Source: Limnomonas spitsbergensis (Eukaryota > Chlorophyta > Chlorophyceae > Chlamydomonadales). From it: a stretch of 64,000 nucleotides of DNA. The notes below the pieces were generated by a model. The model was not told the DNA's origin and made no database searches. It was given only the letters and a program-made list of their open reading frames with translations. Position 1 is the stretch's first letter. Every line of letters starts with the position of its first letter. A program made the position numbers and the translations under genes. Shown here one piece after another: positions 40,950 through 53,999 of this stretch. The stretch spans positions 434,001 to 498,000 of the forward strand of contig JAYJMM010000083.1 in assembly GCA_037349105.1 (NCBI GenBank), given 5' to 3'.

Positions 40950-43900
40950 AAGAGTCTGCCCTAGCCATCCATCGACCACTGACACCTCCCACCTGTTCAT
41001 GCATCCACCCTTGACTATGCCCCTATCATCAGTGGCATCAGCGCTCTGCCCTAACCATATGTCGACCACTGACACCTCTCACCTGTTCATGCATCCACCC
41101 TTGACTCATGCTCCTATCATCAGTGGCATCAGCGCTCTGCCCTAACCATATGTTGACCACTGACACCTCTCACCTGTTCATGCATCTACCCTTGACTCAT
41201 GCCCCTATCATCAGTGGCATCAGCGCTCTGCCCTAACCATATGTCGACCACTGACACCTCTCACCTGTTCATGCATCCACCCTTGACTCATGCCCCTATC
41301 ATCAGTGGCATCAGCGCTCTGCCCTAACCATATGTTGACCACTGACACCTCCCACCTGTTCATGCATCTACCCTTGACTCATGCCCCTATCATCAGTGGC
41401 ATCAGCGCTCTGCCCTAACCATATGTTGACCACTGACACCTCCCACCTGTTCATGCATCTACCCTTGACTCATGCCCCTATCATCAGTGGCATCAGCGCT
41501 CTGCCCTAACCATATGTCGACCACTGACACCTCTCACCTGTTCATGCATCCACCCTTGACTCATGCTCCTATCATCAGTGGCATCAGCGCTCTGCCCTAA
41601 CCATATGTCGACCACTGACACCTCCCACCTGTTCATGCATCCACCCTTGGCTCATGCCCCTATCATCAGTGGCATCAGCGCTCTGCCCTAACCATATGTT
41701 GACCACTGACACCTCCCACCTGTTCATGCATCCACCCTTGACTCATGCCCCTGTCATCAGTGGCATCAGCGCTCTGCCCTAACCATATGTTGACCACTGA
41801 CACCTCCCACCTGTTCATGCATCCACCCTTGACTCATGCCCCTATCATCAGTGGCATCAGCGCTCTGCCCTAACCATATGTCGACCACTGACACCTCTCA
41901 CCTGTTCATGCATCCACCCTTGGCTCATGCCCCTATCATCAGTGGCATCAGCGCTCTGCCCTAACCATATGTCGACCACTGACACCTCTCACCTGTTCAT
42001 GCATCCACCCTTGGCTCATGCCCCTATCATCAGTGGCATCAGCGCTCTGCCCTAACCATATGTCGACCACTGACACCTCCCACCTGTTCATGCATCTACC
42101 CTTGACTCATGCCCCTATCATCAGTGGCATCAGCGCTCTGCCCTAACCATATGTCGACCACTGACACCTCTCACCTGTTCATGCATCTACCCTTGACTCA
42201 TGCCCCTATCATCAGTGGCATCAGCGCTCTGCCCTAACCATATGTCAACCACTGACACCTCTCACCTGTTCATGCATCCACCCTTGACTCATGCCCCTAT
42301 CATCAGTGGCATCAGCGCTCTGCCCTAACCATATGTTGACCACTGACACCTCCCACCTGTTCATGCATCCACCCTTGACTCATGCCCCTATCATCAGTGG
42401 CATCAGCGCTCTGCCCTAACCATATGTTGACCACTGACACCTCTCACCTGTTCATGCATCTACCCTTGACTCATGCCCCTATCATCAGTGGCATCAGCGC
42501 TCTGCCCTAACCATATGTCGACCACTGACACCTCTCACCTGTTCATGCATCTACCCTTGACTCATGCCCCTATCATCAGTGGCATCAGCGCTCTGCCCTA
42601 ACCATATGTTGACCACTGACACCTCTCACCTGTTCATGCATCTACCCTTGACTCATGCCCCTATCATCAGTGGCATCAGCGCTCTGCCCTAACCATATGT
42701 TGACCACTGACACCTCCCACCTGTTCATGCATCTACCCTTGACTCATGCCCCTATCATCAGTGGCATCAGCGCTCTGCCCTAACCATATGTCGACCACTG
42801 ACACCTCTCACCTGTTCATGCATCCACCCTTGACTCATGCCCCTATCATCAGTGGCATCAGCGCTCTGCCCTAACCATATGTTGACCACTGACACCTCCC
42901 ACCTGTTCATGCATCCACCCTTGACTCATGCCCCTATCATCAGTGGCATCAGCGCTCTGCCCTAACCATATGTTGACCACTGACACCTCCCACCTGTTCA
43001 TGCATCCACCCTTGACTATGCCCCTATCATCAGTGGCATCAGCGCTCTGCCCTAACCATATCTTGACCACTGACACCTCTCACCTGTTCATGCATCCACC
43101 CTTGACTCATGCCCCTATCATCAGTGGCATCAGCGCTCTGCCCTAACCATATGTTGACCACTGACACCTCCCACCTGTTCATGCATCTACCCTTGACTCA
43201 TGCCCCTATCATCAGTGGCATCAGCGCTCTGCCCTAACCATATGTCGACCACTGACACCTACCACCTGTCCATCCATCCACCCCTTGCTCAGGCCCCCAT
43301 CAGCAGCGGCATCAGCGCTCTGCCCTAACCATATGTTGACCACTGACACCTCCCACCTGTTCATGCATCCACCCTTGACTCATGCCCCTATCATCAGTGG
43401 CATCAGCGCTCTGCCCTAACCATATGTTGACCACTGACACCTCCCACCTGTTCATGCATCCACCCTTGACTCATGCCCCTATCATCAGTGGCATCAGCGC
43501 TCTGCCCTAACCATATGTCGACCACTGACACCTCTCACCTGTTCATGCATCCACCCTTGACTCATGCCCCTATCATCAGTGGCATCAGCGCTCTGCCCTA
43601 ACCATATGTTGACCACTGACACCTCCCACCTGTTCATGCATCCACCCTTGACTCATGCCCCTATCATCAGTGGCATCAGCGCTCTGCCCTAACCATATGT
43701 TGACCACTGACACCTCCCACCTGTTCATGCATCCACCCTTGACTCATGCCCCTATCATCAGTGGCATCAGCGCTCTGCCCTAACCATATGTCGACCACTG
43801 ACACCTCTCACCTGTTCATGCATCCACCCTTGACTATGCCCCTATCATCAGTGGCATCAGCGCTCTGCCCTAACCATATGTCGACCACTGACACCTCTCA

Positions 43901-46900
43901 CCTGTTCATGCATCCACCCTTGACTCATGCCCCTATCATCAGTGGCATCAGCGCTCTGCCCTAACCATATGTTGACCACTGACACCTCTCACCTGTTCAT
44001 GCATCTACCCTTGACTCATGCCCCTATCATCAGTGGCATCAGCGCTCTGCCCTAACCATATGTCGACCACTGACACCTCTCACCTGTTCATGCATCCACC
44101 CTTGACTCATGCCCCTATCATCAGTGGCATCAGCGCTCTGCCCTAACCATATGTTGACCACTGACACCTCCCACCTGTTCATGCATCTACCCTTGACTCA
44201 TGCCCCTATCATCAGTGGCATCAGCGCTCTGCCCTAACCATATGTTGACCACTGACACCTCCCACCTGTTCATGCATCTACCCTTGACTCATGCCCCTAT
44301 CATCAGTGGCATCAGCGCTCTGCCCTAACCATATGTCGACCACTGACACCTCTCACCTGTTCATGCATCCACCCTTGACTCATGCTCCTATCATCAGTGG
44401 CATCAGCGCTCTGCCCTAACCATATGTCGACCACTGACACCTCCCACCTGTTCATGCATCCACCCTTGGCTCATGCCCCTATCATCAGTGGCATCAGCGC
44501 TCTGCCCTAACCATATGTTGACCACTGACACCTCCCACCTGTTCATGCATCCACCCTTGACTCATGCCCCTATCATCAGTGGCATCAGCGCTCTGCCCTA
44601 ACCATATGTTGACCACTGACACCTCCCACCTGTTCATGCATCTACCCTTGACTCATGCCCCTATCATCAGTGGCATCAGCGCTCTGCCCTAACCATATGT
44701 CGACCACTGACACCTCTCACCTGTTCATGCATCCACCCTTGACTCATGCCCCTATCATCAGTGGCATCAGCGCTCTGCCGTAACCATATGTCGACCACTG
44801 ACACCTCCCACCTGTTCATGCATCTACCCTTGACTCATGCCCCTATCATCAGTGGCATCAGCGCTCTGCCCTAACCATATGTTGACCACTGACACCTCCC
44901 ACCTGTTCATGCATCTACCCTTGACTCATGCCCCTATCATCAGTGGCATCAGCGCTCTGCCCTAACCATATGTCGACCACTGACACCTCTCACCTGTTCA
45001 TGCATCCACCCTTGACTCATGCCCCTATCATCAGTGGCATCAGCGCTCTGCCCTAACCATATGTTGACCACTGACACCTCCCACCTGTTCATGCATCTAC
45101 CCTTGACTCATGCCCCTATCATCAGTGGCATCAGCGCTCTGCCCTAACCATATGTCGACCACTGACACCTACCACCTGTCCATCCATCCACCCCTTGCTC
45201 AGGCCCCCATCAGCAGCGGCATCAGCGCTCTGCCCTAACCATATGTTGACCACTGACACCTCCCACCTGTTCATGCATCCACCCTTGGCTCAGGCCCCAA
45301 TCATCAGTGGCATCAGCGCTCTGCCCTAACCATATGTCGACCACTGACACCTCTCACCTGTTCATGCATCTACCCTTGACTCATGCCCCTATCATCAGTG
45401 GCATCAGCGCTCTGCCCTAACCATATGTCGACCACTGACACCTCTCACCTGTTCATGCATCCACCCTTGACTCATGCCCCTATCATCAGTGGCATCAGCG
45501 CTCTGCCCTAACCATATGTCGACCACTGACACCTCCCACCTGTTCATGCATCCACCCTTGACTCATGCCCCTGTCATCAGTGGCATCAGCGCTCTGCCCT
45601 AACCATATGTCAACCACTGACACCTCTCACCTGTTCATGCATCCACCCTTGACTCATGCCCCTATCATCAGTGGCATCAGCGCTCTGCCCTAACCATATG
45701 TTGACCACTGACACCTCCCACCTGTTCATGCATCCACCCTTGACTCATGCCCCTATCATCAGTGGCATCAGCGCTCTGCCCTAACCATATGTTGACCACT
45801 GACACCTCTCACCTGTTCATGCATCTACCCTTGACTCATGCCCCTATCATCAGTGGCATCAGCGCTCTGCCCTAACCATATGTCGACCACTGACACCTCT
45901 CACCTGTTCATGCATCTACCCTTGACTCATGCCCCTATCATCAGTGGCATCAGCGCTCTGCCCTAACCATATGTCGACCACTGACACCTCCCACCTGTTC
46001 ATGCATCTACCCTTGACTCATGCCCCTATCATCAGTGGCATCAGCGCTCTGCCCTAACCATATGTCGACCACTGACACCTCCCACCTGTTCATGCATCCA
46101 CCCTTGACTCATGCCCCTATCATCAGTGGCATCAGCGCTCTGCCCTAACCATATGTTGACCACTGACACCTCCCACCTGTTCATGCATCCACCCTTGACT
46201 CATGCCCCTATCATCAGTGGCATCAGCGCTCTGCCCTAACCATATGTCGACCACTGACACCTCTCACCTGTTCATGCATCCACCCTTGGCTCATGCCCCT
46301 ATCATCAGTGGCATCAGCGCTCTGCCCTAACCATATGTTGACCACTGACACCTCCCACCTGTTCATGCATCCACCCTTGACTCATGCCCCTGTCATCAGT
46401 GGCATCAGCGCTCTGCCCTAACCATATGTTGACCACTGACACCTCCCACCTGTTCATGCATCCACCCTTGACTCATGCCCCTATCATCAGTGGCATCAGC
46501 GCTCTGCCCTAACCATATGTCAACCACTGACACCTCTCACCTGTTCATGCATCCACCCTTGACTCATGCCCCTATCATCAGTGGCATCAGCGCTCTGCCC
46601 TAACCATATGTTGACCACTGACACCTCCCACCTGTTCATGCATCCACCCTTGACTCATGCCCCTATCATCAGTGGCATCAGCGCTCTGCCCTAACCATAT
46701 GTTGACCACTGACACCTCTCACCTGTTCATGCATCTACCCTTGACTCATGCCCCTATCATCAGTGGCATCAGCGCTCTGCCCTAACCATATGTCGACCAC
46801 TGACACCTCTCACCTGTTCATGCATCTACCCTTGACTCATGCCCCTATCATCAGTGGCATCAGCGCTCTGCCCTAACCATATGTCGACCACTGACACCTC

Positions 46901-48870
46901 CCACCTGTTCATGCATCTACCCTTGACTCATGCCCCTATCATCAGTGGCATCAGCGCTCTGCCCTAACCATATGTCGACCACTGACACCTCCCACCTGTT
47001 CATGCATCCACCCTTGACTCATGCCCCTATCATCAGTGGCATCAGCGCTCTGCCCTAACCATATGTTGACCACTGACACCTCCCACCTGTTCATGCATCC
47101 ACCCTTGACTCATGCCCCTATCATCAGTGGCATCAGCGCTCTGCCCTAACCATATGTCGACCACTGACACCTCTCACCTGTTCATGCATCCACCCTTGGC
47201 TCATGCCCCTATCATCAGTGGCATCAGCGCTCTGCCCTAACCATATGTTGACCACTGACACCTCCCACCTGTTCATGCATCCACCCTTGACTCATGCCCC
47301 TGTCATCAGTGGCATCAGCGCTCTGCCCTAACCATATGTTGACCACTGACACCTCCCACCTGTTCATGCATCCACCCTTGACTCATGCCCCTATCATCAG
47401 TGGCATCAGCGCTCTGCCCTAACCATATGTCGACCACTGACACCTCTCACCTGTTCATGCATCCACCCTTGGCTCATGCCCCTATCATCAGTGGCATCAG
47501 CGCTCTGCCCTAACCATATGTCGACCACTGACACCTCTCACCTGTTCATGCATCCACCCTTGGCTCATGCCCCTATCATCAGTGGCATCAGCGCTCTGCC
47601 CTAACCATATGTCGACCACTGACACCTCCCACCTGTTCATGCATCTACCCTTGACTCATGCCCCTATCATCAGTGGCATCAGCGCTCTGCCCTAACCATA
47701 TGTCGACCACTGACACCTCTCACCTGTTCATGCATCTACCCTTGACTCATGCCCCTATCATCAGTGGCATCAGCGCTCTGCCCTAACCATATGTCAACCA
47801 CTGACACCTCTCACCTGTTCATGCATCCACCCTTGACTCATGCCCCTATCATCAGTGGCATCAGCGCTCTGCCCTAACCATATGTTGACCACTGACACCT
47901 CCCACCTGTTCATGCATCCACCCTTGACTCATGCCCCTATCATCAGTGGCATCAGCGCTCTGCCCTAACCATATGTTGACCACTGACACCTCTCACCTGT
48001 TCATGCATCTACCCTTGACTCATGCCCCTATCATCAGTGGCATCAGCGCTCTGCCCTAACCATATGTCGACCACTGACACCTCTCACCTGTTCATGCATC
48101 TACCCTTGACTCATGCCCCTATCATCAGTGGCATCAGCGCTCTGCCCTAACCATATGTCGACCACTGACACCTCTCACCTGTTCATGCATCTACCCTTGA
48201 CTCATGCCCCTATCATCAGTGGCATCAGCGCTCTGCCCTAACCATATGTCGACCACTGACACCTCCCACCTGTTCATGCATCCACCCTTGACTCATGCCC
48301 CTATCATCAGTGGCATCAGCGCTCTGCCCTAACCATATGTCGACCACTGACACCTCTCACCTGTTCATGCATCCACCCTTGGCTCATGCTCCTATCATCA
48401 GTGGCATCAGCGCTCTGCCCTAACCATATGTTGACCACTGACACCTCTCACCTGTTCATGCATCCACCCTTGACTCATGCCCCTATCATCAGTGGCATCA
48501 GCGCTCTGCCCTAACCATATGTTGACCACTGACACCTCCCACCTGTTCATGCATCCACCCTTGACTCATGCCCCTATCATCAGTGGCATCAGCGCTCTGC
48601 CCTAACCATATGTCGACCACTGACACCTCTCACCTGTTCATGCATCCACCCTTGACTATGCCCCTATCATCAGTGGCATCAGCGCTCTGCCCTAACCATA
48701 TCTTGACCACTGACACCTCCCACCTGTTCATGCATCCACCCTTGACTCATGCCCCTATCATCAGTGGCATTAGCGCCCTGCCCTAACCATATGTCGACCA
48801 CTGACACCTACCACCTGTCCATCCATCCACCCCTTGCTCAGGCCCCCATCAGCAGCGGCATCAGCGCTCC
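40950..48870. repeat. 91-bp satellite array, about 87 units
   Basis: Unit of 91 bp (a few 90): CCCTAACCATATGT(C/T)GACC, ACTGACACCT(C/T)(C/T)CACC, TGTTCATGCATC(C/T)ACCC, TTGACTCATGCCCCTATC, ATCAGTGGCATCAGCGCTCTG. Only a handful of positions vary, and they form haplotype-like unit types. A 10-unit block is perfectly repeated (45,611-46,520 and 46,521-47,430). The block from 41,698 recurs with an offset of about 5.55 kb near 47,247. Diverged units with CTACCACCTGTCCATCCATC occur at about 43,245, 45,165 and at the right end (48,796). Recurring 72-codon frames are artefacts. Confidence 0.98.
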
Positions 48871-48924
48871 GCCCCCGCCATCCGTCGACGCTGGCACCTC
48901 CCGGACTGCAACACGGAGTTCCTC

Positions 48925-49392
48925 ATGCGTGAGAAGGAATTCGCGCTCATTAGCCACTCATGTGTAGTGCTGCACCTCCCCGATGGCGGCGGCAGGGACA
49001 GAACACTGGAGCCTGAAGTTGGCGGCGTTTACAGCGAAGACTCCACCTGGGACAGCGCAATCCGAAGCAGTGCTGACTGCCCCCCCCGTGCAGCGGCTTC
49101 TGCCCATGACCCTCAGCATGCTCGTTCTACAGGGCTGCTGCACAGCAAGTCACCAGCAACCGCCTCGGCTACGCTGCCGGATTTGACGGCTGACCGGCAG
49201 AGCCCGCGCATCCTCGCCCTGTTCTTGAATGGCCACACACTGCCCGCCCTGTCCGAGGTAGTGGGCGGCCACCATGAGCTACATGCGGCCATGGTCAATA
49301 CGTATTTTACGAGTGACGACCGGCCTGGGCTCTACATGCCTGGCATCAGGAGCAATGACAGGCAAGAAATGGAGGGGGGAAGGCAACAGTAG
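48925..49392 (+). CDS. Unrecognised open frame at the satellite border
   Basis: A 155-codon frame starting MREKEFALISHSCVVLHLPD just after the satellite. The middle is low complexity; the later part (RILALFLNGHTLPALSEVVG, then HHELHAAMVNTYFTSDDRPG) is more protein-like. A competing frame from 48,983 (MAAAGTEHWSLKLAAFTAKT) has a good ATG context and contains a hydrophobic LLPMTLSMLVLQ. Only one, or neither, is real, or exons alternate between frames. No family recognised. 49,400-49,870 has no supported gene; a TTTTACAG acceptor at 49,830 precedes CCCTCCGCAACATCTGTCC. Confidence 0.25.
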   Translation: MREKEFALISHSCVVLHLPDGGGRDRTLEPEVGGVYSEDSTWDSAIRSSADCPPRAAASAHDPQHARSTGLLHSKSPATASATLPDLTADRQSPRILALFLNGHTLPALSEVVGGHHELHAAMVNTYFTSDDRPGLYMPGIRSNDRQEMEGGRQQ

Positions 49393-49873
49393 ACGGACAA
49401 ATAGATGTGCACAATGATGGATGTTCCAATCTCCATGCCATTGACGACTGGCAATTAGCCGGCTCTGTTTAGGGATCATATTTCCTATTGCTGATGGTAA
49501 TAGCGCAATGCTGCGCTGTTTCCTCACGCCTACGTTTTCTTCTTCATCTCCTGTTTCTGGATGACAAATGGTCTGGTGGTAAAAAACTAGCGGCGCTTTC
49601 AGCAGCTGCAACAGGTGATATGATCTATTAACCCCCAACCCTTAAAGCTGAAGCCCTAATCTAGGGAGGGAAATGAAGTCAATCATTGAGAGCAGCAAGG
49701 GGACATGAACATGAGTTGTCCATCATGGCCATATAGATGCTTCATGCAGCCTGGCTTATTCACATGATGTGGACCTTCATGTTTTACAGGTAAAGAGGGC
49801 CACAAACCCAAGTCTTTTGTCTTTTACAGGCCCTCCGCAACATCTGTCCTACGACTAACTGGCACACTTTTGC

Positions 49874-50758
49874 CCCTCCCTCCCTCCCTCCCTCCCTCCC
49901 TCCCTCCCTCCCTCCCTCGATCCCTCCCTCGATCCCTCCCTCGATCCCTCCCTCGATCCCTCCCTCAATCCCTCCCTCGATCCCTCCCTCGATCCCTCCC
50001 TCGATCCCTCCCTCGATCCCTCCCTCCCTCCCTCCCTCCCTCCCTCAATCCCTCCCTCCCTCGATCCCTCCCTCCCTCGATCCCTCCCTCCCTCCCTCCC
50101 TCGATCCCTCGATCCCTCCCTCCCTCGATCCCTCGATCCCTCCCTCCCTCCCTCCCTCGATCCCTCCCTCCCTCCCTCCCTCGATCCCTCCCTCCCTTCC
50201 TCCCTCCCTCCCTCCCTCGATCCCTCCCTCCCTCCCTCCCTCGATCCCTCCCTCCCTCGATCCCTCCCTCCCTCCCTCCCTCGATCCATCCCTCCCTCCC
50301 TCCCTCCCTCCCTCCCTCGATCCCTCCCTCCCTCGATCCCTCCCTCCCTCCCTCGATCCCTCCCTCCCTCCCTCGATCCCTCCCTCCCTCCCTCGATCCC
50401 TCCCTCCCTCCCTCCCTCCCTCGATCCCTCCCTCCCTCGATCCCTCCCTCCCTCCCTCGATCCCTCCCTCCCTCCCTCCCTCCCTCTCTCCCTCCCTCCC
50501 TCCCTCCCTCCCTCCCTCCCTCCCTCTCTCTTTCCCTCCCTCCCTCCCTCCCTCCCTCCCTCCCTCCCTCGATCCCTCCCTCCCTCCCTCGATCCCTCCC
50601 TCCCTCCCTCGATCCCTCCCTCCCTCCCTCGATCCCTCCCTCCCTCCCTCGATCCCTCCCTCCCTCCCTCGATCCATCCCTCCCTCCCTCGATCCCTCCC
50701 TCCCTCCCTCAATCCATCCATCCCTCGATCCATCGATCCATCCATCCATCCATCCATC
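49874..50758. repeat. CCCT tetranucleotide array with interspersed GATC
   Basis: About 220 four-base units: runs of CCCT/TCCC interrupted at intervals by GATC (TCCCTCGATCCCTCCC), plus a few CAATCC, TTCC and CTCTC variants and an ATCC-rich end. Almost every interruption keeps the 4-bp phase. The minus strand is (GGGA)n and likely to form G-quadruplex or triplex structures. 300-codon frames on both strands (Pro/Ser/Leu/Arg or Gly/Arg/Glu) are artefacts. Confidence 0.98.
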
Positions 50759-51094
50759 GCAAGGCACGCTTGCACGCTTGCACGCCTGCATAGGCGTCGT
50801 GATCATCACAACGCTCAACATGTCACATGCGTCTACCAAAACACAGGTGGGTCACTGGGGTGCAGGGCTACAGGGCTGCCAGATTTTTAGCTTGACCACC
50901 AGCTTTCACTCTCAGTTTTGCTGTCTGGTGTTTGCAATGAAGGTCACTGCCAGGTGTTAACTGATGGGGCATGTTGACGGGGGGGAATTGTGTGTCAAGA
51001 AGCGCCAACTCTTTACTTAAAGTGGTTGTCAAGATCGAGGCAAACATGTGCAAAAGTAAAATTCTGCCCCCCCCTCCCCCCCTATTCCCTTCAG

Positions 51095-51319
51095 ATGGCT
51101 TTGTTGCACAAGCGCATGTCGGAACGGGGCCCTTACGGCGCAGCCTTCTCTGCTGCTCCTCTTCACAGCTTGTTTTCCTCCCAGTCGCCCTTTTACTGTG
51201 GCCTGTGCGGGGAGGACGGCAGAACCGTCCCCTGCAGGACACCAAACTGCGCCACGTGCTATCAGTCTAGTAGGCTGTCCCCTGTTTTGGCACAAAGGCT
51301 GCGGGGTAGCGGTAGATGA
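51095..51319 (+). CDS. Candidate Cys-rich exon or small protein
   Basis: A C-rich polypyrimidine tract ending CCCTTCAG is followed directly by an ATG and a 74-codon frame. It contains FYCGLCGEDGRTVPCRTPNC and then ATC, giving CX2C-X8-C-X4-C-X2C spacing that could coordinate zinc. No known family. It may be an internal exon (the ATG then being an ordinary Met) of a gene I cannot trace. 51,320-52,283 holds no recognisable gene. Confidence 0.35.
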   Translation: MALLHKRMSERGPYGAAFSAAPLHSLFSSQSPFYCGLCGEDGRTVPCRTPNCATCYQSSRLSPVLAQRLRGSGR

Positions 51320-52283
51320 TGTGGTCCCACTGCTATTTTGGAAAGTGATGTGATGCTTTTCAAGGAACCAGGAGCTTTGCTTGAATTTCAAATAAAATCA
51401 GGTGGAAACGACTGACCAGGGTAGTTGGAAACAAATGGCGTTGAAGCCTTGGTGGAGGTGTATGACGAGCACCTCACGAGCACCTCGCGGGCCGCATTGA
51501 TTGCCGGCATTGATTTACCCGATGACTCTCACACCAGTATATCATAATATGCATCCAGGAATACACTGGGTGAGCTAGAGGACTGATCGGGCGTTGACCT
51601 CCATTGGTGTTCTGGCCTTTGCTTGAGAAACGTGTAGCTGACGTTTATTGACCGGCTCCTTTACAATGTGGTTCCATGGGAGAATAGCGTGAGGACACTG
51701 CTTGAGGTGAAAAAATGCGACTGGACTTATATACTGTACTCCTTTAGGAGGGCAGTGGTGCTCTGATGGTCGGATAGACTGACATGCTCTGATTCGGGAG
51801 CAATAAGGCGCTTATGGGACAGTGATGCTCTGAGGGGGTAGTGGAACTCTTGTTATGGCAGGCTCATGATATATTTGAGGCATGTAAGCTATCTTGTTTG
51901 AGCCATCATGTTTGAGCATGTGAAACGACCCCAAAACAAGGAAACGGGGATGAGTGGCCCCCATGCCTCACCAGGGCCTCGGGCCTGCCGATCAGTACCA
52001 AGCATCCCGAGCTTCCCTGCCTAGTGTTTCATATAATAAAAGGGTAGGCTAGTACCAGTATGGATCCTTATTCTATTGATTGCACAAACCTCGGTGTGCA
52101 CCCGATCTCGATTCAAAAGGCATGCTGGCAGGCAGTGCGGCTGAAGCAGCGAGAGCACATGATAGGCAATGATTCGCACAGGAATCGCCAGTCGGTACAA
52201 TCACCAGCATGAGAGAGGGTGGCTGAGCAGGAGGCCTGAAACGGGCCTCAAGGCCCCCTTGCAAACTCAGGAGGGCAGGACGC

Positions 52284-52382
52284 ATGGAGCACCCAGATTT
52301 GTATCATGAAGCCATGAGGGAGCGGCAGCAGTGTGGAGACATATATGAAGGGGAACAAGACGGAGCCGCGACTGGATATCCG
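52284..52382 (+). other. Candidate exon ending in a strong donor
   Basis: MEHPDLYHEAMRERQQCGDI, then YEGEQDGAATGYP, directly followed by GGTGAGTACAC (strong 5' splice site). A related sequence, GCCGGTGAGCACCCGACAC, lies about 110 bp downstream, suggesting local duplication. No domain recognised. 52,400-53,300 holds short frames that I do not support. Confidence 0.25.
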
Positions 52383-53308
52383 GTGAGTACACGCGGCTGG
52401 GATTGCATCAGGCCTGTGCACGGGAGTCCATGCAGGCAGCGCAGACCTGGGGGGGCAGGAGGGAGTCGCATGCAGGGGTTGCCGGTGAGCACCCGACACT
52501 GGAATTGAACTGGCGTACGTTCAAGATAGGGTCATACGGGTGACTTCTTTGCATGGGGGGTGGCTGCCTGGCCCGATAAGGGTCCTGGGTGAAGCCATGT
52601 GGTTGGGCGCGGCGGGCAGCCAGGGTACGGCGGGGACAGCAGTCGGCTGCAGCAGCCAGACCAGTAGCCTTCAGGTCGCAGAATCCAGGAATCTCGTGAG
52701 TCGTTTCTTTTGTGTTGTTCAATTGCCTGTTTGACATATTTCCTCCTTGCTACGTAGGACGGTGCGCTGTACAGCCAACGCCATGAGCCGCTTGGAGGCG
52801 AGGCGGCTGGGTGTGTCAGAGCAAGTCAGAGCAAGAGTCATGGGCAGGGCCAAGACCAGAGCCGGGGGCGAAGTCAACAACCAGAGTCAAAGCTGGACCG
52901 GGGCACGGCAAGGCAAAGAAGGCACTACCCCGAAAGCAAGGCAAGACGAGCAGCAACCAACCCCAGCGCAGAGGTGCGCTCAGAGATGCTGAGGTGGTGT
53001 CAGCCTTATTACATTATTACCGGTAATGACAAGTTATTATATTATTGATGGGCCACCAACTTGTTATTTCCCTCCCATAAAATTACAAAAAGGTTAAAAT
53101 AAACTTGCCCCGCACAAATGCAAAACGTTAGTCGGAAACAGCCAGTTTTCAGATACAACACAGCTTCAGTTGAGGTACAAGCCCAACCTACTGCTGGCAT
53201 GGTGCCGAAATAAAGGCCTGCTCTAGCTATATTTGACCCCTCATCTGTTTTTCTTCCTAGCCTAGCATTCGCTATTTCTCTCTCTACCCTACTGCTTTGC
53301 AATTTTTC

Positions 53309-53623
53309 TCATTCTCCTAATATTCTGAAGTTTTCAAGGGCAAGTGCAGGGAGATCAAATGGACTTGTACCTGCAGAGCTGTAGCAGTATGAACGGAGCG
53401 GCTCCGGAATGCGGATCTCCTCCGCATCGTACTCCTGCACTTTGCCCTTGGGGCAGTCGGAGCGGTAAGGGTGATCTTGGAGGTGGCAGACGACAGTCGG
53501 GAAGGCTGTGTAGCTCCGCTGGGCAGCATCGAGGTACGTCGCATTGACATGCACCCAGACGACCAGGTGGGCTGCTGGCGCAGGTATGAGAATCGGCTGG
53601 AAAAGCTGGAGAGGAAGGGGCAC
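53309..53623 (-). CDS. Candidate minus-strand exon (unrecognised)
   Basis: In this frame the minus strand gives HLVVWVHVNATYLDAAQRSY, then FPTVVCHLQDHPYRSDCPKG and EIRIPEPLRSYCYSSAG, ending in a CTGCAG|GTACAAGT donor at about 53,371. The amino-acid mix is globular, unlike the other frames here. An acceptor-like CCTCTCCAG lies upstream near 53,620. A further minus-strand frame at 53,961-53,752 (MVATPAGSPLSTPLTSASAD) could be an upstream exon. The plus strand also carries frames here, so the strand is not certain. Function unknown. Confidence 0.3.
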   Translation of the reverse strand: MPLPLQLFQPILIPAPAAHLVVWVHVNATYLDAAQRSYTAFPTVVCHLQDHPYRSDCPKGKVQEYDAEEIRIPEPLRSYCYSSAGTSPFDLPALALENFRILGE

Positions 53624-53999
53624 TTTTGTGCGTCGGGTCCTGGCGGCGGCGCGTCTGGGGCTCCGACAATCTGCAGGGCGATGTCGACCTGCATGGCGGG
53701 CTCTGCAAATGGGGTACGGAAGACCGGTGGAGGTGCAGGGGCTGGGCGCTGCTAGGGGAGCTGGCCATCGATATTGGAGTTGGTCTGTGGTGTCGATAGA
53801 GGCAGGCTTGGAGGGCTTTCAATAACGGGTTGACTGCCACCTTCCACATCAGAGCTACTGGCTGGCCCTGGTGGAGCTGGTCGGCGATAAGAGACCTTGC
53901 CATCGGCACTGGCGCTGGTCAATGGTGTCGACAGCGGAGAGCCAGCAGGAGTGGCGACCATGGGAGAAGCATCCCCCGGCTGCAGGATAAACCACCACG

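Noticed and set aside
49870..50793. Two opposing frames of about 300 codons rich in Pro/Ser/Leu or Gly/Arg/Glu
   Set aside because: Products of the CCCT/GATC array; no non-repeat domain is attached.
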